A stretch of 64,000 nucleotides of DNA from Halorussus marinus (GCF_004765795.1 NZ_SBIV01000009.1:62001-126000), one strand, 5' to 3'. Shown: positions 51,676-60,283, counted from the stretch's first letter. Numbers and translations are program-made. Notes: generated from the letters alone by a model not told the origin.

Positions 51676-52699
51676 GCCGACGTCGGCGCCGATGCCCGGT
51701 GGCGCCGAGTTCGTCCTCCTGCTGACCCACGACGTCGACCGGCCGTACAAGTCGGTGCAGGCGCTCTATCACGCGGTCGAGCGCCGAGACCTGGGCCAGC
51801 TCCGGTCGCTTGTCCCCGGAACCAACCCGTGGTGGCAGTTCGAGGAGATCAGGGAGTTAGAGGCGTCGCTCGGGGTGCGGTCGGCGTTTTACTTCCTCCG
51901 GGAGAGACGCCTGCTCGAACGCGAGCCGAGCGACTGGCTCGATCCCTTCTACTGGATCGAGCACGTCGGACGCTACGATTTTACGGCCCCCGAGATGCGA
52001 GATCTCCTCGCCGAACTCGACGAGGGCGGCTGGGAGGTCGGCCTCCACGGCTCGTACGACTCCTACGACGACCCCGACCGGCTCCAGCGCGAGAAGGCGC
52101 TGCTGGAGGCGGCGCTGGGGGGGTCGGTCGCGGGCGGGCGCCAGCACCACCTGAACCGGGGGCCCGAGACGTGGCGCCATCACCGCGAGATCGGACTGCG
52201 ATACGACGCCACGCCGGGGTCGAGCACCGAGTACGGGTTCGAGCGGGGCTACGAACCGCTCCGGCCGTTCGACGACGAGTTCGTCGTGTTCCCGCTCACC
52301 CTGATGGAGGCCGCGCTCCCGGACCCCGGCGAACAGTTCGACCGGGCGTGGGCGGCGTGTGCGGATCTGCTCGCGGAAGCCGACGACAACGACGCCGTGA
52401 TGACGGTGCTGTGGCACCCGCGGCTGTTCACCGAGCGGGACTTCCCCGGCTACCGGTCGCTCTATCGGCGCCTCGTCGAGACCGCCCTCGAAATGGGCGC
52501 GTGGGTCGGCCCGCCGGGCGAGTACTACGAACTGCTCGACCACCCCGACGGATCGGCGTCCGGCGCCGAGTCCGACCGCCCGAACGGCGCGAACGCCGAC
52601 GACCGCGCGGGCCGCGGTGAGGGGCAGGGCGGCCCTACCTCGGGACAGGCGGGGGATAACAAAGTGAAAACCGCCGCTAATCGGGAGCCAACAGGATGA
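51668..52699 (+). CDS. polysaccharide deacetylase family protein
   Basis: A 343-residue NodB-like deacetylase. FVLLLTHDVDRPYKSV carries the HDVD metal and catalytic Asp motif, VGLHGSYDSYDD the second metal His, then ETWRHHREIGLRYDATPG and VLWHPRLFTERDFPGYRSLY with the last conserved His. The C-terminal 45 residues (DGSASGAESDRPNGANADD onward) are low-complexity and contain the promoter word of the next gene, so the tail is probably not needed for the fold. Likely deacetylates an N-acetyl sugar of the glycan. Confidence 0.83.
   Translation: MSEPTSAPMPGGAEFVLLLTHDVDRPYKSVQALYHAVERRDLGQLRSLVPGTNPWWQFEEIRELEASLGVRSAFYFLRERRLLEREPSDWLDPFYWIEHVGRYDFTAPEMRDLLAELDEGGWEVGLHGSYDSYDDPDRLQREKALLEAALGGSVAGGRQHHLNRGPETWRHHREIGLRYDATPGSSTEYGFERGYEPLRPFDDEFVVFPLTLMEAALPDPGEQFDRAWAACADLLAEADDNDAVMTVLWHPRLFTERDFPGYRSLYRRLVETALEMGAWVGPPGEYYELLDHPDGSASGAESDRPNGANADDRAGRGEGQGGPTSGQAGDNKVKTAANREPTG
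52656..52664 (+). promoter_or_regulatory. ATAACAAAG element inside the end of the deacetylase gene
   Basis: ATAACAAAG 32 bases before the ATG at 52696. It provides the FemAB-like gene with its own promoter although the genes overlap (ATGA, 52696-52699). Confidence 0.5.
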
Positions 52700-53778
52700 G
52701 AGTCGAGCAACTCGAACTGTCCGAGTGGGAGTCGGCGCTGCCGAGCGACGGCTTCGAGGTCTTCCACCTGCCCGAGGCCCTGACCGTGATCGAGCGCCAC
52801 ACCGACGCGGAGATGAAGCTGTTCGGCGGCTTCAAGGGCCAACAGCCCATCGCGCTGTTGCCCGCGTTCGTCCGCGAGCGGTCGGTCGGGACCGCCGTGA
52901 CGTCGCCGCCGCCGGGACTCGGCATCCCGCGGCTCGGCCCGATCATGATGCCCACCAGCCCGAAGCGGCGCAAGCAGGAGAAAGTCAACCAGGAGTTCAC
53001 CGAGAAGGTGCTCGCGCAGGTCGGCACCGACCTCGGGCTCGACGAGCGCCTCGCCGACGCGGGCGTCGAATCGCCGGTGGCCGAGTCGGTGCTCGATCGG
53101 CTCGACGTCGACTCGCGGCTGACGCTCTTCCGGATGATCTGTAACGCCGACTACGCGGACCCCCGGCCGTACGCGTGGGGGAGCCTCCGGGTCGAGCCCA
53201 ACTTCACGTACTTCCTCGATCTGAGCGGTCGAGACGCCGAGGCCGTCCGCAACTCCTTCTCGAAGAGCCTCCGGCGGGAGATCCGCGACGCCGAGGCGCT
53301 CGACGTGAGCGTCGACACCGAGGGGCTGGCGGGCGCTCGGGACGTGTTCCGGGCGACCCGGCGGCGGTACGCCGAGCAAGACGAGCCGTTCACCCAGTCG
53401 TGGGCGTACGTCCGGAGCCTCTTCGAGGCGCTTGACGACCGCGCGCGGGCGTACGTCGCCCGCGGTCCCGACGGCGAGTACCTCTCGGGGATCACCGCCC
53501 TCTACTCGAACGACGCGGCGTACTTCTGGCAGGGCGGCGCGAAGGCGATCTACGAGGGAACCGCGGTCAACAGCCTGATCCACTGGCGGCTCATCGAGGA
53601 TATCATCGAGGACCCGCCGGTCGAGTCGGTCGACACCTACGACCTGATGGGCGCGAACACCGAGCGGCTCTGTCGGTACAAGGCGAAGTTCGGCGCCGAC
53701 CTCGTCCCCTACTACGTGGTCGAGTCGTCGGGCGCGGCGATGGACGTCGCCAAACGGGCCTATCAGCTGGTCCAGTAA
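52696..53778 (+). CDS. FemAB/GNAT-like aminoacyl- or acyltransferase
   Basis: A 360-residue paralogue of the gene at 39153. GFEVFHLPEALTVIERHTDAEMKLFGGFKGQQPIALLPAFV matches the first half of the family; FLDLSGRDAEAVRNSFSKSLRREIRDAEAL, YLSGITALYSNDAAYFWQGGAKAIY and YDLMGANTERLCRYKAKFGADLVPYYVVE the second. The (D/N)LxGAN-x-RLCxYKAKFG motif is shared with the paralogue. The acceptor is unknown, perhaps an amino sugar of the glycan, since the operon makes amino-uronic sugars. Last gene of the overlapping chain from 46535. Confidence 0.78.
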   Translation: MRVEQLELSEWESALPSDGFEVFHLPEALTVIERHTDAEMKLFGGFKGQQPIALLPAFVRERSVGTAVTSPPPGLGIPRLGPIMMPTSPKRRKQEKVNQEFTEKVLAQVGTDLGLDERLADAGVESPVAESVLDRLDVDSRLTLFRMICNADYADPRPYAWGSLRVEPNFTYFLDLSGRDAEAVRNSFSKSLRREIRDAEALDVSVDTEGLAGARDVFRATRRRYAEQDEPFTQSWAYVRSLFEALDDRARAYVARGPDGEYLSGITALYSNDAAYFWQGGAKAIYEGTAVNSLIHWRLIEDIIEDPPVESVDTYDLMGANTERLCRYKAKFGADLVPYYVVESSGAAMDVAKRAYQLVQ

Positions 53779-53845
53779 CGAACTCGACAGTCGCTCGCGA
53801 GCGTCCGTTTTCTCGCCGGCGCAGTTTCCGGCCGGAAGCGGCCGG

Positions 53846-54013
53846 CTACGCCATCTCGGCGATCTCGACGCCGGCGTCGGATTCGAGCCACGCGGCGTGG
53901 TTCCGGGTGTCGTAGACGACGACCCGGCCCTCGCCGTCGGTGAACGCGGCGTAGCGGTCGGTCTCGGGGCGGTTCTCCCGTCGGTCGTTCTCGCCGTCGT
54001 ACTTGGTGGTCAT
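53846..54013 (-). CDS. 55-residue haloarchaeal protein (DUF7331-like)
   Basis: From the ATG at 54013: MTTKYDGENDRRENRPETDR, then YAAFTDGEGRVVVYDTRNHA, AWLESDAGVEIAEMA and a TAG at 53846. Codons are G/C at the third position throughout and the sequence is well ordered, unlike neighbouring frames. I believe it is the haloarchaeal short family annotated as DUF7331, but this is from memory. It is a single small beta-type domain of unknown role. A/T-rich TAATACTTATC on the minus strand (about 54072-54082) is a possible promoter. Confidence 0.72.
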   Translation of the reverse strand: MTTKYDGENDRRENRPETDRYAAFTDGEGRVVVYDTRNHAAWLESDAGVEIAEMA

Positions 54014-54151
54014 TGGATTCGCTCGCTGTGTCCCCGTTAGTGGGTTTCTATGAGTAACTCAGGGTCGAGGACTGATAAGTATTAGCACGGTGTGGAAACT
54101 CGCCCCACTGCCGTGTCCGCTTTTCGGAGCCTATCGGTCTACAGGCGCCCC

Positions 54152-54160
54152 ATAACAAAG
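54152..54160 (+). promoter_or_regulatory. ATAACAAAG element of the GT-C-like/flippase operon
   Basis: ATAACAAAG 42 bases before the ATG at 54202, leaving a leader of roughly 15 bases. Confidence 0.55.
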
Positions 54161-54201
54161 CCCCGAGACGGGCACGGTTCGACGTACCTACCGCTCTCAC
54201 C

Positions 54202-55995
54202 ATGGATTCGGACACCCACGCCTCCCGAACGCGGGAGAAAGTGACACTCCTCGTCGGTTTCGCGTCGCTCGCCGCGGCGGTGGCCATCGCCCACCGGTCG
54301 CCGCCGTCGGCGTACGAGCTGTCGATCTACGCCGGGACCCCGGCGGCGTTCTGGGTCGGTGCGGGCGCCGGTCTCGTCGCGTCGGTGTTCGTCTCGCTGA
54401 CCGGACGGGGCCGGCGTCGACGGCTCGGGCTGGTCCTCGGCGGAGTCACCGCGCTCGCGATCGCCTCGCTGCCCGTGATCCGGTCGTACCACTTCTACGG
54501 CGCCGGCGACTCGCTCACTCACCTCGGATGGGCGAAAGACATCGCGGCCGGCCGGCTCTCGGTACTGGAGTTTCTCTACCCCGGGGTCCACACGATCGCG
54601 GTGATGATCGGCGACGTGACCGGGATGGCGCTGTCGCGCGCGCTGCTCGTGACGGTGGTGGCGTTCACCGCGGTGTTCGTGGTCTTCGTCCCGCTCGCGA
54701 CGTGGGCGATGACCCGGGACCGCCGCGCCACCGCGGTCGCGGCCCTGTCGTCGTTTCTCTTCTTGCCCGTAAACAACCTCAGCGTCTTCGAGATGGCCCA
54801 TCCGACCTCTCAGGCCATCATGTTCCTGCCGCTGGTGCTGTATCTGCTTGCCCGGTACGTGACCCGCGCCGACCGCGGGGGCCTGCCGATCGGGACCCCG
54901 ACGGGCGTGCTCGCGGCGCTCGCGTCGGTCGCGATCCTGCTGGTCCACCCCCAGCAGGCCGCCAACGTGGTGGTCGTGTTCGGCGCGGTGCTCGGAATCC
55001 AGTTGCTCTCGCGGTGGCTCGGGACGCCGGCCGCCGACCACAAGCTTCTGGGCTTCCAGACCGCCTTCGTGGCGGCGGCGTTCCTGCTGTGGGCGCCCCG
55101 CCACGACCGAGCGTCGGGTGCCACCTCCTCGCTGGTCGAGATGCTACTGAGCGGATCCGAGATAGCCGGCGACGTCGGCGCGCAGGCGCTGTCGGTGTCT
55201 GCCATCGGCGGGAGCGTCGCGGTGCTCTTTCTGAAGCTCTTTCTGGTGAGTCTCGTGTTCGCCGCCCTCACCGCACTGCTGGTCTTCGACGGGCTCCGGG
55301 GCGGGCTCGAAGACCCCGACGCCAACGCCTTCGTCCGGTACTTCGGGGTCGGACTGATCCCGCTTCTGGGGCTTTTCGCGGCGTTCCTGCTCGTGAGCTA
55401 CGCCGGGCTCCACTTCCGCCAGCTCGGGTTCGTGATGGTGCTCGGGACGATACTGGGCGCGCTCGCGATCGCCCGGGCCATCGAAACGCTTTCGACCCGG
55501 TTCTCGGCGGGAACCGCGAGGGCCGCGGTCGGCGTGGTCTTCGTCGTGATGCTGGCGCTCTCGGTCCCGACGCTATATCAGTCTCCGTACATGTATCAGG
55601 GGTCGGGCCACGTCACGCAGGCCCAGATGACCGGCTACGAACACTCGTTCGAGTACGCCGGCGACCCGTCGTTCTTCGGAATCAGAGGCACCGGCGAGCG
55701 GTACGCGGACGGCACGCTCGGCTTCGAGGCGAGCCGAGAGCGTGCGCCCACCGCCGGGAGCCTCTACGCGAACACGAACGCCACCGGCGAGAACTTCACC
55801 GGATCGTACATCGCCGCCAACCTCGGGGAGCGGTACCTCGCGTTCACCGACGCGACGCGCCAACAGGACGTGGCGGTGTATCGCGAACTCCGGTTCTCGG
55901 CGGCGGGCTTCCGGTCGCTCGACGCCACGCCGGGGATCGACCGCGTGCGGGCCAACCCCGACGCACAGACGTACCTGATCAACGGGACGCGATAG
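54202..55995 (+). CDS. polytopic GT-C-like membrane protein
   Basis: A 597-residue protein with about 12 membrane helices and a C-terminal extracellular domain (from about residue 455, YQSPYMYQGSGHVTQAQMTG). The first external loop carries RSYHFYGAGDSLTHLGWAKDI, where the Asp resembles the catalytic/metal Asp of GT-C glycosyltransferases that use polyprenyl-linked sugars. FHPTSQAIMFLPLVL-like and HPQQAANVVVVFG helices follow. GT-C enzymes transfer sugars outside the cell, which fits the adjacent flippase (one base downstream). Function by context; it could also be an unrelated permease. Confidence 0.65.
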   Translation: MDSDTHASRTREKVTLLVGFASLAAAVAIAHRSPPSAYELSIYAGTPAAFWVGAGAGLVASVFVSLTGRGRRRRLGLVLGGVTALAIASLPVIRSYHFYGAGDSLTHLGWAKDIAAGRLSVLEFLYPGVHTIAVMIGDVTGMALSRALLVTVVAFTAVFVVFVPLATWAMTRDRRATAVAALSSFLFLPVNNLSVFEMAHPTSQAIMFLPLVLYLLARYVTRADRGGLPIGTPTGVLAALASVAILLVHPQQAANVVVVFGAVLGIQLLSRWLGTPAADHKLLGFQTAFVAAAFLLWAPRHDRASGATSSLVEMLLSGSEIAGDVGAQALSVSAIGGSVAVLFLKLFLVSLVFAALTALLVFDGLRGGLEDPDANAFVRYFGVGLIPLLGLFAAFLLVSYAGLHFRQLGFVMVLGTILGALAIARAIETLSTRFSAGTARAAVGVVFVVMLALSVPTLYQSPYMYQGSGHVTQAQMTGYEHSFEYAGDPSFFGIRGTGERYADGTLGFEASRERAPTAGSLYANTNATGENFTGSYIAANLGERYLAFTDATRQQDVAVYRELRFSAAGFRSLDATPGIDRVRANPDAQTYLINGTR

Positions 55996-55996
55996 G

Positions 55997-57463
55997 ATGG
56001 ACCTCAAACGCATCTCCCGCGGGCTCAAGGCGACGTTCGGCGCGCGAGTCATCTACATGGCCGCGAGCGGACTGTTGACGCTCGTTCTGACCCGGTTTCT
56101 CCTCTCTAACGAGCAGTACGGCCTGCTCGGCTCGGCGGTCGCGGTGCTCGGCGTCGCCCAGCTGTTCGGCGACCTCGGCATCGCCAAATCGGCCGCCAAG
56201 TACGTGACCGAGTACCGCGAGAAAGACCCCGGACAAGCGCCCCACGTCCTCCGGGCCGCGGTGGTCTTCCGACTCGCCGCGGCGGGGGTCGTCGCCGGCG
56301 CGTTCCTCGCGTTCGGCGGCCCCATCGCGTCGCTGGTCGGCCAGCCCGAGATCGAACCCCTGCTCGCGCTCGGGGCCGGCTACATCGTGGTCCACTCGCT
56401 TTTCACCTTCTCGCAGGTCGTCTTCCAGGGATACAACCGGGTGAGCTACAGCGCGCTCGTTCAGGCGACCGGCGCGGCCGCCCGGCTCGTGCTCGCGGTC
56501 GCGGGGGTCGTCCTCGTCGGCGGCGCGGTCGGCGCCATGGCCGGCTACGTCGCGGGGTACGGGCTCGCGGCCGCGCTCGGGCTCGGGCTCCTGTACGCCA
56601 AGTGTTACCGGGGCGTCGAGGCCACCGCCGACCCCGAGCCCGGACTCGTCGGTCGGATGCTCCGGTACAGCGTGCCCCTGACCGCGACCCGAGGCGCGAA
56701 CGTCCTCGACAAGCGGGTCGACACCATCCTGGTCGGATACTTCATGACGCCGGTGGCGGTCGGCTACTACTACCTCGCCAAACAGATCGTCGGGTTCGTC
56801 CAGACCCCGGCGGCGTCGCTCGGATTTACGCTCTCGCCGACCTACGGCGAGGAGAAGGCCAACGGCGACACCGACCGGGCGGCCCGACTCTACGAGACCG
56901 CCCTCGAACACACGCTTTTGTTCTACGTGCCGGCCGCGGCCGGCATCGTGCTGGTCGCCGAGCCCGCGATCAGGCTGGTGTTCGGCGAAAGCTACGTCGG
57001 AGCGGCGCCCGTGCTCCAGGTGTTCTCTGGGTACGTCGTCCTCCAGGCGGTCGCGTTCATCACCAGCGACGCGCTCGATTTCCTCGGGCGGGCCCGGTCG
57101 CGGGCCTACGCGAAGGGGCTGACCTCGGTCGGGAACTTCCTGCTCAACCTCGTTCTCATCCCGGCGTACGGCGTCGCGGGCGCGGCGGCCGCGACGGTCG
57201 TGACGTTCGCGGGCTACACCGCGGTCAACGTCTGGGTCATCCACAGCGAGCTGTCGCTGTCGGTCGGCCGGCTCGTCCGCCACCTCGCGGCGACCGTCGG
57301 GGTCGCGGCCGCGATGTCGGTCGCGGTGGCGCTCGTGTTGACCGCCACGACGGGCGCGTTCGCGGTGGTCGCCGCGATCGCACTCGGAGTCGCGGTCTGG
57401 GCGGGGCTGTCGGTCGCCGGCGGGCTGGTCGATCCCGGACGGGTCACCGCCATCCTCTCGTGA
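55997..57463 (+). CDS. polysaccharide flippase (MVF/Wzx superfamily)
   Basis: A 488-residue protein with 12-14 helices. GLKATFGARVIYMAASGLLTLVLTRFLLSNEQYGLLG begins the family pattern (an R near residue 25, then SxxQYGL), followed by GDLGIAKSAAKYV and, in the second half, LDKRVDTILVGYFMTPVAVGYYYLAKQI, FGESYVGAAPVLQVF and LNLVLIPAYGVAGAAAATVVT. It would flip a lipid-linked oligosaccharide to the outer face of the membrane. Two-gene operon with the GT-C-like protein. Confidence 0.87.
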   Translation: MDLKRISRGLKATFGARVIYMAASGLLTLVLTRFLLSNEQYGLLGSAVAVLGVAQLFGDLGIAKSAAKYVTEYREKDPGQAPHVLRAAVVFRLAAAGVVAGAFLAFGGPIASLVGQPEIEPLLALGAGYIVVHSLFTFSQVVFQGYNRVSYSALVQATGAAARLVLAVAGVVLVGGAVGAMAGYVAGYGLAAALGLGLLYAKCYRGVEATADPEPGLVGRMLRYSVPLTATRGANVLDKRVDTILVGYFMTPVAVGYYYLAKQIVGFVQTPAASLGFTLSPTYGEEKANGDTDRAARLYETALEHTLLFYVPAAAGIVLVAEPAIRLVFGESYVGAAPVLQVFSGYVVLQAVAFITSDALDFLGRARSRAYAKGLTSVGNFLLNLVLIPAYGVAGAAAATVVTFAGYTAVNVWVIHSELSLSVGRLVRHLAATVGVAAAMSVAVALVLTATTGAFAVVAAIALGVAVWAGLSVAGGLVDPGRVTAILS

Positions 57464-57560
57464 GTCGACCGAGCCCCACACCGCCCGAGCCGACGGTCGG
57501 GTCGGCGGTACGCCCCGCGTAAATCCCCGCAGAACGCGCGTACGGCCCCGAAGACGGGCC

Positions 57561-57569
57561 ATAACAAAG
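57561..57569 (+). promoter_or_regulatory. ATAACAAAG element of the third phosphatase-like gene
   Basis: ATAACAAAG 58 bases before the ATG at 57627, in the 160-base gap after the flippase. Confidence 0.55.
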
Positions 57570-57626
57570 GCCGACCCGCCCCTCGGTTGCGGCGAGCGGC
57601 GGGTTCGACGCCCGCAGTACACAACT

Positions 57627-59216
57627 ATGTCCATGGAAACCTCTGATCCGAACCGAGCGTTCGTGCTCGGCCTCGACGGCGTCCCGTGGTCGCTCGTCGA
57701 GGGATGGGTCGACGACGGCGAGCTACCGAACTTCGGCCGCCTCCTCGCGGAGGGCGCGGCCGGACCGCTCGAGAGCACGATGCCCCCGACCACGGCGCTC
57801 GCGTGGCCCACCATCGCCACCGGGACGTGGGCCGACAAGCACGGCGTCTACTCCTTCCGGGAGGTCCAGTCTGACTACACCAACCGGATGAACACGAGCA
57901 ACGACGTCTCGCGGCCCGAGCTCTGGGATCTCCTCGCGCCCGCGGTGGTCGCGAACGTCCCGATGACCTACCCCGCCGACGACGTCGACGGGCGAGTCGT
58001 CACCGGGATGATGACCCCCGAGATCGGCGAGGGGTTCACACAGCCGCCCGCGCTGGCCGAGGAGATCGCCGACCGGATCCCCGACTACGACGTCGGACTG
58101 TCGTGGGAGGAGTACCGCGACGACACCGAGGGGTTTCGGGCCGACCTCGACGAGCTGGTCGAAGCCCGCCGGGCGCTGTTGGACCTGCTGATGGAGACCG
58201 ACGACTGGCGGCTGTTTTTCTTCGTGTTCACCGCGCCCGACCGGCTCCAGCACCTCGTCTGGGACGAGGAGGTGCTCCTCGATCACTACCGCGACCTCGA
58301 CGACGCGCTCGGGGACGTCCTCGACTACGTCGCCGACCGCGACGCGAACCTCTACGTGGTCTCGGACCACGGCTTCGGGCCGGTCGACACCTACGTCCAC
58401 ACCAACACGTTCCTCGAACGCGAGGGGTATCTCACCCGGAAGGGCGGGTCTGGCCGGGGCACGCTCGAACGCCTCGGGCTCACCAAAGACCGGATCAGGG
58501 GCGCTATCTCCTCGGTCGGCATCGACGAGCGGGCGCTGTACGACCACCTCCCCGACGCGCTGGTCGACTCGCTCGCCTCTCAAGTCCCGGGAACCCACGA
58601 GCTCTACGACGTCGAGTTCTCCGAGACGGTCGCGTTCACCCACGGCGCGGGCAACTTATTCGTCAACGACACCGAGCGCTTCGAGGAGGGCGTGGTCGCG
58701 CCCGACGATATCCCGGCGGTCAAAGCCGAGATCCGATCCCGGCTCGAAGGCCTCACCGATCCCAAGACCGACGAGCCGGTGTTGAACGTCTACGACGGCG
58801 ACGACGTGTTCGAGACCGACCCCGAGAGCCCCGACCTCGTGGTTCGGGCCGACGAAGATGCGGGGTATCTGGTCGGCAACTCGCTGACCGACGAGGTGTT
58901 CCGCGAGAGTCGGATGGCCGCCAGCCACCGGGCCGAGGGCGTCTTCTTCGCGTGGGGCCCCTCTATCGAGGCCGGCGCGCGCCCCGACGGCGCCACGGTC
59001 GCCGACGTTGCCCCGACCGTGCTCCACGGCGTCGGCGAACCGGTGCCGGCGGACGCCGACGGCCGGGTGCTCGCGGAGATCTTCGACGCCGACGCGGCCG
59101 CCGGGCGAACTCGCCCGAGCGAGCGCGACTACGCCGACCGAGAGAGCGCCCAAGCGGTCGAGGCCGACTTCGAGGACGTGGAGTCCCGACTCAAAGGCCT
59201 CGGCTATATGGAGTAA
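57627..59216 (+). CDS. alkaline-phosphatase-superfamily (type I phosphodiesterase) protein
   Basis: A 529-residue paralogue of the genes at 37246 and 40174. FVLGLDGVPWSLVEGWVDDG (metal Asp), STMPPTTALAWPTIATGTWADKHGVYSF (nucleophile region), FVFTAPDRLQHLVWDEEVLLDHYRDLDDALG, YVVSDHGFGPVDTYVHTNTFLEREGYL, and AASHRAEGVFFAWGP near the end. It closes with VESRLKGLGYME, the shared tail motif. It is followed 18 bases downstream by the NDP-sugar epimerase, so it joins sugar metabolism to phosphoester chemistry. It may act on a phosphorylated sugar or polyprenyl intermediate; not proven. Confidence 0.8.
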   Translation: MSMETSDPNRAFVLGLDGVPWSLVEGWVDDGELPNFGRLLAEGAAGPLESTMPPTTALAWPTIATGTWADKHGVYSFREVQSDYTNRMNTSNDVSRPELWDLLAPAVVANVPMTYPADDVDGRVVTGMMTPEIGEGFTQPPALAEEIADRIPDYDVGLSWEEYRDDTEGFRADLDELVEARRALLDLLMETDDWRLFFFVFTAPDRLQHLVWDEEVLLDHYRDLDDALGDVLDYVADRDANLYVVSDHGFGPVDTYVHTNTFLEREGYLTRKGGSGRGTLERLGLTKDRIRGAISSVGIDERALYDHLPDALVDSLASQVPGTHELYDVEFSETVAFTHGAGNLFVNDTERFEEGVVAPDDIPAVKAEIRSRLEGLTDPKTDEPVLNVYDGDDVFETDPESPDLVVRADEDAGYLVGNSLTDEVFRESRMAASHRAEGVFFAWGPSIEAGARPDGATVADVAPTVLHGVGEPVPADADGRVLAEIFDADAAAGRTRPSERDYADRESAQAVEADFEDVESRLKGLGYME

Positions 59217-59234
59217 GAGCGCGGAGTCAGACCC

Positions 59235-60179
59235 ATGCCCGAGGCCACAGCCCCGGACATCGACGTGTCGAACCGAACGGTGTTGATAACCGGCGGCGCG
59301 GGGTTCGTCGGAAGCCACCTCGCGGAAGCGCTGGTCGCCGACAACGAGGTGCGGGTGCTCGACGACCTCTCGGGGGGCTCGCCCGACAACGTCCCCGCGG
59401 GCGCCGAACTGATCGAGGGCGATATCCGGGACCCCGAGACCGTCGCCGACGCGATGGCGGGGGTCGATCTCGTCTTCCATCAGGCCGCGCTGGTCAGCGT
59501 CGAGCAGTCGATCGAGCGCCCGCAGGCCAGCCACCGGATCAACGTCGACGCCACGGTCGAACTCCTCGAACGCGCACGCCAGACGGACGCTCGGGTGGTG
59601 CTCGCCTCCTCGGCCGCGATCTACGGTCACCCCGAGTCGGTGCCGGTCGCCGAGAGCGATCCGAAAGAGCCGACCTCGCCGTACGGGATCGACAAGCTCT
59701 CGATCGACCACTACGCCCGGCGCTACCGGGACCTCTACGGGCTCGAAGCCGTCCCGCTCCGGTACTTTAACGTCTACGGGCCGCGCCAGAACCCCGAGTA
59801 CAGCGCGGTCGTGAGCGTGTTCTTCCGGCAGGCCCGCGACGGCGGTCCGATCACGGTCGAAGGCGACGGCGAGCAGACCCGCGACTTCGTCCACGTCTCG
59901 GACGTGGTCCGGGCGAACCTGCTGGCGGCGACCACCGACCGCGTCGGCGAGCCGTTCAACGTCGGGACCGGCACCAGCGTCACCGTCAACGAGCTCGCCG
60001 AGACGGTGATCGAGGTGACCGGCTCGGACGCCGACATCGAACACGTCGACCCCAGACCCGGCGACATCCGCCACAGCGAGGCCGACGTCTCGGCGGCCCG
60101 CGAGGCGCTCGGCTACGAGCCGACCGTCTCGTTAGAGGATGGGCTCCGGGAGTTAGCCGAGGCCCAGGGCCTCAGATAG
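59235..60179 (+). CDS. NAD-dependent NDP-sugar epimerase (GalE/WbpP-like)
   Basis: A 314-residue extended SDR. VLITGGAGFVGSHLAEALV binds NAD, VFHQAALVSVEQSIERPQASHRINVDAT follows, the catalytic triad is Ser in LASSAAIYG with YGIDK (SPYGIDKLSIDHYAR), and PLRYFNVYGPRQNPEYSAVVSVF is the substrate loop of UDP-(N-acetyl)hexosamine 4-epimerases. RPGDIRHSEADVSAAREALGYEP ends it. It likely interconverts the C4 epimers of UDP-glucose or UDP-GlcNAc. Co-transcribed with the gene at 57627. Confidence 0.88.
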   Translation: MPEATAPDIDVSNRTVLITGGAGFVGSHLAEALVADNEVRVLDDLSGGSPDNVPAGAELIEGDIRDPETVADAMAGVDLVFHQAALVSVEQSIERPQASHRINVDATVELLERARQTDARVVLASSAAIYGHPESVPVAESDPKEPTSPYGIDKLSIDHYARRYRDLYGLEAVPLRYFNVYGPRQNPEYSAVVSVFFRQARDGGPITVEGDGEQTRDFVHVSDVVRANLLAATTDRVGEPFNVGTGTSVTVNELAETVIEVTGSDADIEHVDPRPGDIRHSEADVSAAREALGYEPTVSLEDGLRELAEAQGLR

Positions 60180-60283
60180 CCCGGTCGAGAGACCGATCGG
60201 ACTCGGAGTCCTGAGTCGGCGTTCTCCGAGCCGAAAACCAGACCGCACCGCGAGAGACGCGTTCGCACGTTCCCCGACGTCGG

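Noticed and set aside
57597-57613. GCGGG-TTCGACG-CCCGC, the shape of a tRNA T-arm
   Set aside because: No acceptor stem, D-arm or anticodon arm can be built around it within 75 bases; it is part of the short leader before the gene at 57627.
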